NCBI RefSeq assembly: GCF_026967475.1
Contig: NZ_CP114058.1
Location: 620,001-684,000 of the forward strand
Length of the DNA stretch: 64,000 bases
DNA from: Rouxiella chamberiensis
GTDB taxonomy: Bacteria > Pseudomonadota > Gammaproteobacteria > Enterobacterales > Enterobacteriaceae
Reading direction: 5' to 3'
A program made the position numbers and the translations under genes. This document shows, one piece after another, positions 1-10,061 of this stretch. The notes beneath the pieces are model-generated. The model was given only the letters and a program-made list of their open reading frames with translations. It ran no database searches and had not been told where the DNA came from. Position 1 is the first letter of the stretch; each line of letters opens with the position of its first letter.

Positions 1-1521
<1,521 letters not shown>

Positions 1522-1531
1522 AGCAAACCGG

Positions 1532-1568
1532 CCTAATCGGAGGAGATTTCTCTCCGATTAGGTTTTTT
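1532..1568 (+). terminator. Intrinsic terminator after katG
   Basis: An 11-bp perfect stem (CCTAATCGGAG / CTCCGATTAGG, 1532-1542 with 1552-1562) is followed by TTTTTT. It lies 10 bp after the katG stop and between convergent genes. Confidence 0.9.
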
Positions 1569-1643
1569 CGCCGATGTTTGGGGCATTTTCTTCCTAAGTT
1601 TTGCCACTATTTCACTTGAAAGCGTCGCCTGATGCCTTGAGCG

Positions 1644-2285
1644 TTACTGCTTTGGCAGCTTCCCCTTCGCGACCGGCCAGGCTTGCAGCGCGGCGAGCAT
1701 CACCGAGTGCAAATCGCCTCGTGTAGCGCCGTCCACGGCCGCCACTGACAATCCCTGCAAAACGGTGGCATAAAAACGCGCCAGCGAGGCCGAATCCGTT
1801 GTCTGCGGCAAAACGCCTGCCTTGACATCACGTGCGATACGAAGCTCCAGCATCTCTCTAAACTCTGCCCTCATTTTGCGCAATTCTGCCGCCATCTCCG
1901 CGTTTTCAACCCCGACCATCAGCATGCCGCTTGAAATCATGCAGCCTACCGGCTTGTCGGGTTGGGTCACAATGGCGATTCCGCGCTCAAGCATCAGTTT
2001 AACCGCCGAGTAGGCGCAAGGGGTGGCGGCTATCTCTTCACCTGTAAGATTCCCGGCGGCATAAAGACGCAAAACCTCGCGATAGAGGTCGGTTTTGCTG
2101 CCGAACGCATGGTAGAGACTCGGTGCCGCAATACCGATAGCCAGACAAAGGTCAGCTATCGACACGCTTTCAAAGCCGTGTCGCCAGAAAAGATCCAGCG
2201 CCGTTTTGAGGGCAGCGTCACGATCGAAGGTGGATTTGCGTCCGCGCGACTTCGGCGCGGCGCATTGGGAGGTCGGTGTTGTCAT
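1644..2285 (-). CDS. TetR/AcrR family transcriptional regulator
   Basis: A 213-residue repressor-type protein. Residues about 17-65 form the TetR DNA-binding domain (DRDAALKTALDLFWRHGFESVSIADLCLAIGI followed by SLYHAFGSKTDLYREVL is its typical pattern). The rest is the helical ligand domain, with a C-terminal part like the TetR_C regulators that start at FRxMLE. It is divergent from the SDR gene at 2397 with a 111-bp shared control region, so it probably represses that gene; the inducer is unknown. No obvious inverted repeat stood out in the shared region. Confidence 0.85.
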   Translation of the reverse strand: MTTPTSQCAAPKSRGRKSTFDRDAALKTALDLFWRHGFESVSIADLCLAIGIAAPSLYHAFGSKTDLYREVLRLYAAGNLTGEEIAATPCAYSAVKLMLERGIAIVTQPDKPVGCMISSGMLMVGVENAEMAAELRKMRAEFREMLELRIARDVKAGVLPQTTDSASLARFYATVLQGLSVAAVDGATRGDLHSVMLAALQAWPVAKGKLPKQ

Positions 2286-2396
2286 GCTGTCATTATATGA
2301 GCTTGACAGAAGGGCGCAAGCGTTTAAAGTTTAGTGGTCATTAAAGAATAAGAAATCATCCCAGCTCACTGAACATTACACAAGGAACTCGACTTC

Positions 2397-3107
2397 ATGA
2401 TGCACGAACAGCAGGTGGTCATTATTGGCGGATCGGAAGGGATAGGCCTTGCGGTCGCTAAAGCGGCGCGGGCCTTGGGTGCACGCGTTCTGTCGGTGGG
2501 AAGAACCGCCGAAAAACTGGAGGCGGCGCAAAGGGTCGTCGAAGGTTTGGAGGTTGCGGTCGCCGATATCAACGATCCCGCCTCGCTCAGGGCCGTGTTC
2601 TCAGGACTGGATGCCATCGACCACACCTATATTGCAGCAGGCAGCACCAAGATGGGCAGCCCGCTCGACCCCGAACTCGATAACTTCAAACACAAGTTTG
2701 ATGAGCGACTCTGGGGCTCCGTTGACGTCGTTCGCGCCGCGCAGGACAAGATGCGGGCAACGGGATCCTTTACCTTTACCGGCGGATTGTCGTCGGACCG
2801 TCCCGTAAAGGGCGCGTGGGTGTCGGGCATTGCGACGATGGCCACGGAACAGCTTGCGCGCGTGCTGGCATTGGAGCTTGCGCCGCTGCGTTTCAATGCT
2901 GTCGCGCCGGGTTACACGGACACTCCCATGTGGAATACGATTTTTCCGGACAATGGCGTTCGACTCCTTGGCGAGACAGTACAGAAAAACCCGGTTCCAC
3001 GGCTGGTCACCGCGGATGAGGTGGCGCAGGCGGTATTATTGCTGATGCAAAACAGCGCGATTACGGGCGAGACGATTCACGTCGATTGCGGCGCAAGGCT
3101 GGTCTAG
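2397..3107 (+). CDS. Short-chain dehydrogenase-like protein lacking YxxxK
   Basis: A 236-residue Rossmann-fold protein of the SDR superfamily. The nucleotide-binding motif GGSEGIG (about residue 11-17) and the VAPGYTDTPMW segment after the active site are clear. At the place where the catalytic Tyr-x-x-x-Lys should be, the sequence reads WVSGIATMATEQL, so both Tyr and Lys are missing; a divergent SDR group with this loss is known in proteobacteria and actinobacteria. Activity as a normal oxidoreductase is therefore doubtful. An AAGGAA ribosome site precedes the ATGATG start, so 2397 or 2400 are equally possible. Divergent from a TetR gene that likely controls it. Confidence 0.8.
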   Translation: MMHEQQVVIIGGSEGIGLAVAKAARALGARVLSVGRTAEKLEAAQRVVEGLEVAVADINDPASLRAVFSGLDAIDHTYIAAGSTKMGSPLDPELDNFKHKFDERLWGSVDVVRAAQDKMRATGSFTFTGGLSSDRPVKGAWVSGIATMATEQLARVLALELAPLRFNAVAPGYTDTPMWNTIFPDNGVRLLGETVQKNPVPRLVTADEVAQAVLLLMQNSAITGETIHVDCGARLV

Positions 3108-3256
3108 TCGCAGCCAGGCAAACACGGCCGCGGGCATTAGGCTATAAAGCGCCGCGGCATAATGGCTATTGCGCCTTTGCACGGGATGCCGCAACGGTAA
3201 CATGCGTCATTAACTGTGCTCATGTTTTCCCTCGGCGATGAACATTCTTACGGCCA

Positions 3257-3580
3257 TCAATTCTTCGCGCTGCTCGAGGCATTTGCCGTGACTTTCTCCT
3301 GCACGGAAACCCAAAACACCCTAAGTAGCCACTGTTCATGGACCTTGAACAGGTGGCTGATGGCCTGCGGGGGATGGGGCGGATAAAGTTCGCCAAAAAA
3401 CCGCTGTTGCCGTGCCTCCATAACGCACAGGGTGAGCTTTTCACAAGACGGGAAATACCGGTAAAACGTGCGGGTAGAGACGCGCGCTTCGGCACAGAGA
3501 GGGTCCATGCTGGTGGCGTTAAGATCATGAATATAAAAAACTTTTTATGCCGCCGGTAAAATATCCTGACGTTTATTCAT
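3257..3580 (-). pseudogene. Remnant of a TetR family regulator
   Basis: Reading on the minus strand from ATG at 3580 gives MNKRQDILPAA, then an in-frame TAA (3545-3547), then KVFYIHDLNATSMDPLCAEARVSTRTFYRYFPS in the same frame. Together this is the N-terminal helix-turn-helix of a TetR protein with one codon turned into a stop. After about 85 codons it ends early at 3257; a TetR protein is normally near 190 residues. Another frame downstream (to about 3220) looks coding-like (KCLEQREELMAVRMF), hinting at an additional shift. The interruption by a stop codon, not a homopolymer indel, makes real decay likely. Confidence 0.65.
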
Positions 3581-3669
3581 ACAATAAAAGTAAACCGATC
3601 GCTTTACTATTGCAGACTTATCGGGAAATTTACGTCCTCAAAAAGTTTAAAAGTATTTAAAATTACTTC

Positions 3670-3684
3670 TAGACGACTGGTCTA
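3670..3684. promoter_or_regulatory. NemR-type operator upstream of the regulator
   Basis: TAGACGACTGGTCTA, an imperfect palindrome with outer arms TAGAC/GTCTA, starts 35 bp before the ATG of the TetR gene at 3705. The same sequence recurs at 4394, and it resembles the E. coli NemR box (TAGACC/GGTCTA arms). Autoregulation is inferred. Confidence 0.8.
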
Positions 3685-3704
3685 GTTGGTGATAACGTAA
3701 GCAC

Positions 3705-4310
3705 ATGACTACTGCAACCCAAACTCATAACAGCGATATCCGCGAACATATTCTCGAAACTGGCCAGCGTATTATGGCGGGTAAAGGGTTCTCGGCTGTC
3801 GGATTAAACGAAATCCTCAAGGACGCAGGCGTACCGAAAGGATCGTTTTATCACTACTTTGCCTCGAAGGAAGCCTTCGGTGTGGATTTGCTCACCCGTT
3901 ACTTCGACGATTATCTGGCTGAGCTTGATAGCACATTGGCCCAGCCTGGCATCACGATGGCGCAGCGTCTGATGAACTACTGGCAGTTGTGGCGAGAGAC
4001 ACAGTCTTTCTCCGAATGTCAGGGCAAATGTCTGGCGGTGAAACTGGGCGCGGAAGTTGCCGACCTCTCGGACAGCATGCGCCTTGCGCTCAAGTCCGGC
4101 ACGTCGGGTATTATCTCCAGACTGGCAGAGGCGCTGGAAATCGGTATCGAAGAAGGCTCACTGACGCTGGATGACCAACCCGGCAAAGTCGCGGAAAGCC
4201 TTTACCAGCTTTGGGTCGGTGCCAGCGTGATGGTCAAGATAGTGCGCAACACGGAACCCTTTGATTCTGCCATGCAGATGACCAGACACATTATTCATAT
4301 CTCCCGTTAA
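3705..4310 (+). CDS. NemR-like TetR family electrophile-sensing repressor
   Basis: A 201-residue TetR protein resembling E. coli NemR along its length: DIREHILETGQRIM, the helix-turn-helix around residues 28-55 with VPKGSFYHYFASKEAFGVDLL, and the ligand domain with SECQGKCLAVKLGAEVADLS. The Cys of GKCLAVKL sits where NemR has Cys106, the residue that senses reactive electrophiles and hypochlorous acid. NemR normally controls nemA-gloA; here the neighbour is instead a DJ-1/PfpI gene. Three copies of a TAGAC..GTCTA operator flank the gene, which supports control of both itself and the downstream gene. I leave the gene symbol open because the target differs. Confidence 0.8.
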   Translation: MTTATQTHNSDIREHILETGQRIMAGKGFSAVGLNEILKDAGVPKGSFYHYFASKEAFGVDLLTRYFDDYLAELDSTLAQPGITMAQRLMNYWQLWRETQSFSECQGKCLAVKLGAEVADLSDSMRLALKSGTSGIISRLAEALEIGIEEGSLTLDDQPGKVAESLYQLWVGASVMVKIVRNTEPFDSAMQMTRHIIHISR

Positions 4311-4359
4311 CGGGAGATAGCAAGCTCGACACGTACGCGCTTTTTTTATACCCAAGCAC

Positions 4360-4374
4360 TATACGACTGGTCTA
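4360..4374. promoter_or_regulatory. NemR-type operator, distal copy
   Basis: TATACGACTGGTCTA, one base different from the copies at 3670 and 4394. It lies 34 bp before the next copy in the promoter region of the DJ-1 gene, giving a tandem arrangement about three helical turns apart. Confidence 0.75.
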
Positions 4375-4393
4375 TTTTGATTTAGCTACGGTA

Positions 4394-4408
4394 TAGACGA
4401 CTGGTCTA
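4394..4408. promoter_or_regulatory. NemR-type operator, proximal copy
   Basis: TAGACGACTGGTCTA, identical to the copy at 3670. It ends 36 bp before the ATG at 4445 and would overlap or sit next to the promoter, as expected for a repressor site. Confidence 0.8.
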
Positions 4409-4444
4409 ATCAATGTTTTCCTACTCACGATAAAGGACAGTAAA

Positions 4445-5123
4445 ATGAAAATTCTTATGGTTTTGACCTCACACGATCAACTGGGTAACACAGGCCGCAA
4501 GACAGGTTTCTGGCTGGAAGAACTGGCAGCCCCTTACTACGCCTTCAAAGACGCCGGGGCGGACATTACGCTGGCCTCTCCAAAAGGCGGCAACCCACCG
4601 CTGGATCCAAAAAGCAACGAACCTGATTTCCAAACCGAGCAGACTCACCGCTTCGAAGCCGACGTCGAGGCAATGGCGCAACTGGCCTCGACCGTCCGTC
4701 TGGACAGCGTGTCACAAGCCGATTACGACACCGTGTTTTATCCGGGCGGGCACGGGCCGCTGTGGGATCTGGCGGAAGACCCGCACTCCATCGCACTTAT
4801 CGAAGCATTTCTGGCGGCCAACAAGCCCGTCGCGCTGGTTTGTCATGCGCCGGGCGTTCTGCGTCATGTGAAAACGCCAGCAGGCAAACCGCTGGTGGAA
4901 GGAAAAAAGTGACCGGCTTTACCAACACGGAAGAAGAAGCGGTCGGCCTGACCCACGTCGTGCCTTTCCTGGTCGAAGACGAGTTGATTGCCAAAGGCGG
5001 TCTGTATTCCAAGGGGTGGACTGGAGTTCTTATGTCGTCACCGATGGCTTGCTGATTACCGGTCAGAATCCGACTTCGTCTGCGGCGACTGCCCAGCAAC
5101 TGATTAAACAACTGGCCGAGTAA
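4445..5123 (+). CDS. DJ-1/PfpI family protein (Hsp31/glyoxalase III-like), two frameshifts
   Basis: A class I glutamine amidotransferase-fold protein of about 226 residues after repair. It contains the oxyanion-side motif YPGGHGPLWDLA and the nucleophile elbow ALVCHAPGVL, with Cys as the likely catalytic residue. Relatives degrade methylglyoxal to lactate or repair glycated molecules. The frame breaks in the A-run 4903-4908 (KKVTGFTNTEEEAVG follows after adding one A) and in the G-run 5013-5016 (GGLYSKGVDWSSYVVTDG after adding one G); the protein then runs to LIKQLAE at 5123. Both breaks look like homopolymer errors. Its control by a NemR-like repressor fits a role against reactive carbonyls. 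Confidence 0.9.
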
Positions 5124-5132
5124 CGGGCCAAC

Positions 5133-5170
5133 GGGCAGGGATGACAGTTCATATGCTGTCATCCATGCCC
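5133..5170 (+). other. Hairpin between DJ-1 and hydrolase genes
   Basis: A 9-bp perfect stem GGATGACAG / CTGTCATCC (5139-5147 with 5156-5164) is extended by GGGCA/TGCCC. There is no T-run, so it looks more like an intercistronic RNA structure than a terminator. The next start codon is 26 bp downstream. Confidence 0.6.
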
Positions 5171-5196
5171 ATCCTGATTCGCGCAATGGAGAGAAG

Positions 5197-5955
5197 ATGA
5201 TGCTGAAGAAAACACTGACTGCAATGGCGTTAGGCCTGGTTGTGTCCGTTTATGCTCAGGCCTCGATGGCTGAACCGGTCAAAAATATTGTTTTGGTTCA
5301 TGGCGCGTTTGCCGATGGCTCGGGTTGGAACCCCGTGGCGCTCCTCCTCGAAAAGGCGGGCTACAGCGTGTCCATTGTGCAGGAACCTCAAACCTCGCTG
5401 GCCGATGATGTGGCCGCCACTCGACGTATCATCGCCCTGCAACAGGGTAAAACGTTGCTGGTTGGGCATAGTTATGGCGGAATGATTATCAGCGACGCCG
5501 GGAATTCGCCTTCCGTAGCCGGACTGGTTTACATCGCGGCGATGGAGCCGGAGGCGGGCGATTCGTTGCTGAGTCTGGCCAAAAAATACCCGCCGGCCAG
5601 CCAATCCATTGTTGAAACAGCCGATCATTTCCTCTATCTAAAACCCGACTTCTTTCACGCCGATTTCGCTGCCGATATTCCCAAAAAACAGGCCGATTTG
5701 ATGGCGCAATCTCAAGTTATGCCTGCCGCCGCCGCTTTTGGCACAGCCGCAGTTGAACCGGCGTGGAAGTCAAAACCAAGCTGGGCAGTGGTCGCCACGC
5801 AAGACCGCGCCATCAATCCTCAACTGGAACGATTCATGGCCAAACGTGCCGGCAGCACCGTGACCGAGCTTAAAGGCAGTCATGCGATTTATATTTCCCA
5901 GCCCGAAAAAGTAGCCAGAGTGATTGAAACCGCCGCCCAGAGTTTGTCCAAATAA
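5197..5955 (+). CDS. Exported alpha/beta hydrolase
   Basis: A 252-residue hydrolase with a Sec signal peptide (MMLKKTLTAMALGLVVSVYAQASMA, cleavage near residue 25). The mature part begins with the oxyanion strand NIVLVHGAFADGSGW, and has the nucleophile elbow GHSYGG (Ser), an acid in ATQDRAI and the catalytic His in GSHAIYIS. This layout matches the HNL/esterase-like alpha/beta hydrolases often annotated as salicylate esterase-like. A GGAGAG ribosome site precedes the start. It follows the DJ-1 gene on the same strand with 73 bp between and may share its promoter. Substrate unknown. Confidence 0.85.
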   Translation: MMLKKTLTAMALGLVVSVYAQASMAEPVKNIVLVHGAFADGSGWNPVALLLEKAGYSVSIVQEPQTSLADDVAATRRIIALQQGKTLLVGHSYGGMIISDAGNSPSVAGLVYIAAMEPEAGDSLLSLAKKYPPASQSIVETADHFLYLKPDFFHADFAADIPKKQADLMAQSQVMPAAAAFGTAAVEPAWKSKPSWAVVATQDRAINPQLERFMAKRAGSTVTELKGSHAIYISQPEKVARVIETAAQSLSK

Positions 5956-5975
5956 CTGATGTCTGAAATTCATCG

Positions 5976-6006
5976 GCCCGTGTGTATTTCGCCACGGGCT
6001 TTTTTT
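5976..6006 (+). terminator. Intrinsic terminator after the hydrolase
   Basis: Stem GCCCGTG / CACGGGC (5976-5982 with 5993-5999) followed by seven T. It is 20 bp past the hydrolase stop. Confidence 0.9.
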
Positions 6007-6287
6007 GTCTGCTGAATAAGGGAGTTAACACTTTCGGATTTTAATCTGCGGGACTTCCCACCCCACGATGAGCAGGAAAATCCTGATTGTAATCAATTAG
6101 TTTTTTTCTTATTTGTAGCAGGTTGGCAGGCAACCGCTGACCTGGTATGGCAGGCAGAAACTCCAGACATTTTTCCCTTGCCTGAATGTCCAATGCCTAA
6201 GCCTTGTCGCGTAGTTATCCCGCTAATGGTGATTGGCTCCGGCACCAGGTTGCGGCTCGAGTGGGGTTCCAGTGCATCGATTAGATG
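6007..6287. other. Intergenic stretch, no gene seen
   Basis: About 280 bp between the terminator of the hydrolase and the end of a convergent MerR gene. I see no RNA gene, repeat or credible open frame. Confidence 0.5.
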
Positions 6288-7031
6288 TTAAATATAGCGA
6301 ATTTTTTGGTCAGGGCCGCAGAGCAGGATGGGATTGCCGAGATTCAGGCTGTGTCTGTAAAACCAGTGCATCAGAGGGCTGATACCATCGCCACACCAGA
6401 TAAGATGATGAACATAGGCGCGAATGGCGGTGGCCGGTATATCGGTTGCGGTATCGCACAACTCTACACAAAATCCCTGACCCGAGAGGCGTATGGCTTC
6501 CAGCCAGATTTCGGTGGCGTCCAGCGTGCTGGCGGCTTCCAGAAAAAGGGGCGTTGCTTCTCGCGCATAGGCTTCGGCCATAGTCTGCTGTGCATAATCA
6601 ACAATAGCCTGATGAAATCGCGTCAAGGTATAGGCAGCATTTGGCTCTTTATTATTGATAACCTTGCCGTAGACCGGACGCAAATAGCTGTTGACGAAGG
6701 CATCGCCCGAAAAGGTTTCCGACAGGTGCTTGATTCGCTGGTTTATCTGTTCGTCCGTCCCTTTTTGCAGAAGATAAAACAGGGCATCCGTATGCTCCTG
6801 CCATCGACTAATCTGAGGCAGAGTCGTGTCGTCGAGATAATTTTTTGTCTCGTCGAGCGTCAGACCTTTATTGGTTAAATCCAGTATTCGGTAGGCCTGC
6901 GCCAATTGGGGATAGGTGTAGCCGGTCTGCGTATCAAGTGGGGCAAGTAGACCTGCACGGGTCCAATGATGAAGTGTGTTGGGTAAAACGCCAAGAATGT
7001 CGCAGACAACATCAAGTGTTAGAGAGTGCAA
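6288..7031 (-). CDS. MerR family regulator, MlrA/BluR-like
   Basis: A 247-residue protein with a MerR winged helix at the N-terminus (LDVVCDILGVLPNTLHHWTRAGLLAPL, residues about 5-32, then YPQLAQAYRILDLTNKGLTLDETKNYL). The long C-terminal half carries the pattern YLRPVYG, RFHQAIVDYA and HHLIWCGDG, as in E. coli MlrA and BluR rather than metal-sensing MerR proteins. The start is a TTG at 7031, preceded by AGGTGA at good spacing; an ATG start would lose the helix-turn-helix. No BLUF photoreceptor gene is adjacent, so a BluR-type light circuit is not supported. Confidence 0.75.
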   Translation of the reverse strand: MHSLTLDVVCDILGVLPNTLHHWTRAGLLAPLDTQTGYTYPQLAQAYRILDLTNKGLTLDETKNYLDDTTLPQISRWQEHTDALFYLLQKGTDEQINQRIKHLSETFSGDAFVNSYLRPVYGKVINNKEPNAAYTLTRFHQAIVDYAQQTMAEAYAREATPLFLEAASTLDATEIWLEAIRLSGQGFCVELCDTATDIPATAIRAYVHHLIWCGDGISPLMHWFYRHSLNLGNPILLCGPDQKIRYI

Positions 7032-7430
7032 ATAGTCACCTTTTTTATATTTTTTATATTGTTACGAGTTTGCTGCGCGAACGGGACGAAACGGACGTTA
7101 GCAAAACTTGACGCCGGAGTGGTAGTCGTAGACCGGCATTTCGTACAGTCATTCGATAAAAAAGGCAGAGAAGTGACAAGGTTCAAACTTCGTTTATGCG
7201 TCTGGACCAGGAGATAAATCAGCGGTCCGGCTCTGAACGACGGCGACTGGTGGCGGGAGCGTTATCTCGCGAAGGGATGAAGCAAAGGCTGGGGAACCAA
7301 CACATCGGCCGGCGCATGAGCAGCGTTGCAGCGTCGCGACATAACAGGTTACGTGAAAAACTCGCGAAGGGGTTTTCTGTTGCGCATTGCCAATGGTATT
7401 CTCTGAACCAATAATTCATGAGGGGGTGGC
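7032..7430. other. Intergenic stretch, no gene seen
   Basis: About 400 bp between divergent genes. Short open frames are present on both strands, but none has a good ribosome site or recognisable protein. It must hold the promoters of the MerR gene and the secreted-protein gene. Confidence 0.5.
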
Positions 7431-7798
7431 ATGTTAAAAAAATCATTAATATCAATCGCTATACTACTTTCGATGCCGCTAGCCGCGTCCGCAGCGCAAA
7501 TCTACTCCTGTAGCGTGACCCACAGCACCGAGAGCGAAAGTGGCGTGGTGCAATCTGAACGTATCACGGCCAGCTCACCGTTAACCGATAACGGCGACAC
7601 TTTCACTATCAATCCCGCCGGTCTTGGGGAAAAACCAGCCCTGCGCTTAAAGCGATTAAAACGCCAGACGGTGGACAAATCATGACCGCCAAGGCGCTTG
7701 ACGGCATGATGTTCGCGAAATTCTCGGACAGCTATGTCATGCGAAATTCCAAGGAAGGTTACATCTATACCGACTGCAAGCCGGTGTCCAAAAACTGA
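7431..7798 (+). CDS. Small secreted protein of unknown function, one frameshift
   Basis: After repair about 122 residues. The first 22 form a clear Sec signal peptide (MLKKSLISIAILLSMPLAASA). The mature protein has only two Cys, one near its start (IYSCSVTH) and one near its end (YTDCKPVSKN), a pattern suited to a single disulfide. The frame breaks in the A-run 7630-7634; adding one A gives GEKTSPALKAIKTPDGGQIMTAKALDG and continues to TGA at 7798. AGGGGGTGGC upstream is the ribosome site. I do not recognise a family. A terminator follows, so it is a monocistronic unit. Confidence 0.7.
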
Positions 7799-7839
7799 CA
7801 GGCATGTGCCGCATTCAGCACCCTTATAGAAAGCAGAAA

Positions 7840-7861
7840 ACCCGCTCAGGCGGGTTTTTTT
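7840..7861 (+). terminator. Intrinsic terminator
   Basis: Stem ACCCGC / GCGGGT (7840-7845 with 7850-7855), loop TCAG, followed by seven T. It ends the secreted-protein transcript and could also serve the convergent gene. Confidence 0.85.
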
Positions 7862-7882
7862 CGTCATGACTCGCTGTTTGGG

Positions 7883-8071
7883 TTAAACGAATTTAGCCGT
7901 CTTCTTGGCGCCTTTTGCTGCCTCGATAGGCTCTTCGGAACTGAGCCATTCGTCGAATTTAAGATAGGCTTCCAGGAATTTTACGAAATAGTTGATTTCG
8001 CTCATGTGCTCGACGTTGTGATCCATATACTTTGATGCCAGTTTGAAAGCGTCGTCGTTGTCAAATTTCAT
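7883..8071 (-). CDS. Conserved-looking small protein, 62 residues
   Basis: Acidic, helical small protein MKFDNDDAFKLASKYMDHNV... ending AKGAKKTAKFV. I choose the ATG at 8071 because GAGGTGG stands at the right distance before it; an upstream in-frame start at 8101 has no ribosome site. The sequence has a low-complexity, lysine/alanine-rich tail and no signal peptide or membrane segment. Function unknown, and I cannot name a family. Confidence 0.6.
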   Translation of the reverse strand: MKFDNDDAFKLASKYMDHNVEHMSEINYFVKFLEAYLKFDEWLSSEEPIEAAKGAKKTAKFV

Positions 8072-8101
8072 AAGTCCACCTCGGCTGAATGTAGTATTCA
8101 A

Positions 8102-8495
8102 TGTGCGATCCGTGCAACCTGACAGGCCGGGATCGAGAGTGAAACTCTAAAAAGAGTACTCGAGTTTCCAAAAAACACCTGCAAAAGTAACACAAAACTT
8201 AACATATGAAACAAGCAGACTTTATTTCTGTTAACAATGGCATTTTTCGACACTTTCCTAAAGACCATCTATCGTGAGAGGAGGCAGCTAAAATGTTGTT
8301 GTCGAGCGATAAAATCGCGGCAGGATAGGCACGTTTTTCCGCAAAGTCGCGTCAATAATCTGATTACGCAGCGCTTTTTAGACGGATTATTCCGACAAAT
8401 GAGAATTTTTACTGTAAATGCCGAGTGATTGCCCGATACAACTCGGATAACATATAAGAATATTATTATCCGGGTTCATCCAGGCGGTACCGGTT
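8102..8495. other. Intergenic stretch upstream of yeeA
   Basis: About 390 bp, AT-rich near 8160-8240, holding the divergent promoters of the small protein and yeeA. A 63-codon open frame (8237-8428) has no ribosome site or recognisable product and I do not annotate it. Confidence 0.4.
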
Positions 8496-9587
8496 GTGCG
8501 CTTAGACAAGAAAATTTCTTCGCTCGATAATCTCATTTACTCCAATTATCGCGTGACCCACGGGTTGCGAATGGGGTTGGCTTTTGTGCTGACCTTCCTG
8601 ATAGTCCGCATGACGCAATTACCGGAAGCCACGTGGCCGATGATTACGCTGGTGGTCGTCATGGGGCCTATCTCTTTTTGGGGAAACGTGGTGCAACGCG
8701 TTTCGGAAAGGATTATCGGAACTGTCGGCGGGTCCATCGCGGGCATGGCGGCGCTGTGGCTGGAACTCTATTCTTTACCGCTGATGCTGATGTGGTGCGG
8801 GCTGGTGGTCTTCGCCAGCGGGTATCTTGCTCTAGGAAAGCGCGCCTACGCGGGTCTGCTGCTTGGTGTGACGCTGGCCGTCATTATTGGTGCCGGTCCG
8901 GGCGATATGGAAACCGCCCTGTGGCGAAGCGGTGATGTGCTGATTGGTTCGTTGCTGGCCCTGCTTTTCTCGAGTATCTATCCGCAGCGCGCCTTTATTC
9001 ACTGGCGCATGCAGATGTCCGATTACCTGATGTCGCTGAACAAACTGCACAGTGCCTGGCTGTCGCCGAATATGCTGGAGCGTCCGCGATTACAGAAGAA
9101 ACTCAAGCAGGCGATGGCGCAGATGATAAAGATGCGTGCGCTTCATGCCGCATCGAGTAAGGAATCGCACATTCCGCGTGAAGTGTTCGATGCCTCGCAA
9201 ACGCTGTGCCGCAATCTGCTGTGTACGCTCGAACTGCTGGCCGATGCCTACTGGAGCTCGCGCGAAAGCCATTTTATCATGCTCAATGCCCGCACTTTGC
9301 GCCACACCCAACGCTCGATTCTGGAAGCGCTGCAAAAGCTGAGTTTTATGTTGCGTAACGGCTCGATGGGCGATGAGCTGCAAATCAGTATTCAATTGAA
9401 TGAATCGGCGCTGGAGCTTCAGGAACTGATGCAGTCGATGAACCGTGGCAAGAATAATGAAGCACAAATCTATGGCTACGTCTGGCTCAGTATGCAGGTT
9501 ACCGATCAGCTTAAGTCATTGGGGGATTTGCTCACAATGGCAATGGATAAGCAGGAGCCGGTTGTGGTCGCGAAGGCTGAATCCTGA
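8496..9587 (+). CDS. yeeA: FUSC-family inner membrane protein YeeA
   Basis: 363 residues matching E. coli YeeA throughout, for example TWPMITLVVVMGPISFWGNVV, LALGKRAYAGLLLGVTLA and YPQRAFIHWRMQ. The N-terminal half has about six membrane segments (residues 25-165) and the C-terminal half is a cytoplasmic helical domain. It belongs to the fusaric acid resistance/aromatic acid exporter superfamily; the substrate of YeeA is not established. The start is GTG at 8496, where the alignment with YeeA begins (VRLDKK) and AGGCGG lies just upstream. It is next to tmaR, as in E. coli. Confidence 0.9.
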   Translation: MRLDKKISSLDNLIYSNYRVTHGLRMGLAFVLTFLIVRMTQLPEATWPMITLVVVMGPISFWGNVVQRVSERIIGTVGGSIAGMAALWLELYSLPLMLMWCGLVVFASGYLALGKRAYAGLLLGVTLAVIIGAGPGDMETALWRSGDVLIGSLLALLFSSIYPQRAFIHWRMQMSDYLMSLNKLHSAWLSPNMLERPRLQKKLKQAMAQMIKMRALHAASSKESHIPREVFDASQTLCRNLLCTLELLADAYWSSRESHFIMLNARTLRHTQRSILEALQKLSFMLRNGSMGDELQISIQLNESALELQELMQSMNRGKNNEAQIYGYVWLSMQVTDQLKSLGDLLTMAMDKQEPVVVAKAES

Positions 9588-9618
9588 TAGTCTGTCTGCT
9601 ATTGCGGGCAGTCAGTAA

Positions 9619-9984
<366 letters not shown>

Positions 9985-9995
9985 CTGTTGTCTTT

Positions 9996-10015
9996 CCCCC
10001 ACCTCTGCGTGGGGG
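9996..10015. terminator. GC-rich hairpin between convergent tmaR and pxpC
   Basis: Perfect stem CCCCCAC / GTGGGGG with a 6-base loop. No T-run follows on either strand, so termination would be weak or Rho-assisted. Confidence 0.5.
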
Positions 10016-10061
10016 AACTGTCCGCTTTCTGCTTTATCACACTCTTTCCGCACTTCCCTTT

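Noticed and set aside
7196..7414. 72-codon open frame between the MerR and secreted-protein genes
   Set aside because: No recognisable domain; probably part of the promoter region.
8237..8428. 63-codon open frame before yeeA
   Set aside because: No ribosome-binding site and a composition (Cys/Arg rich) not like a real protein.
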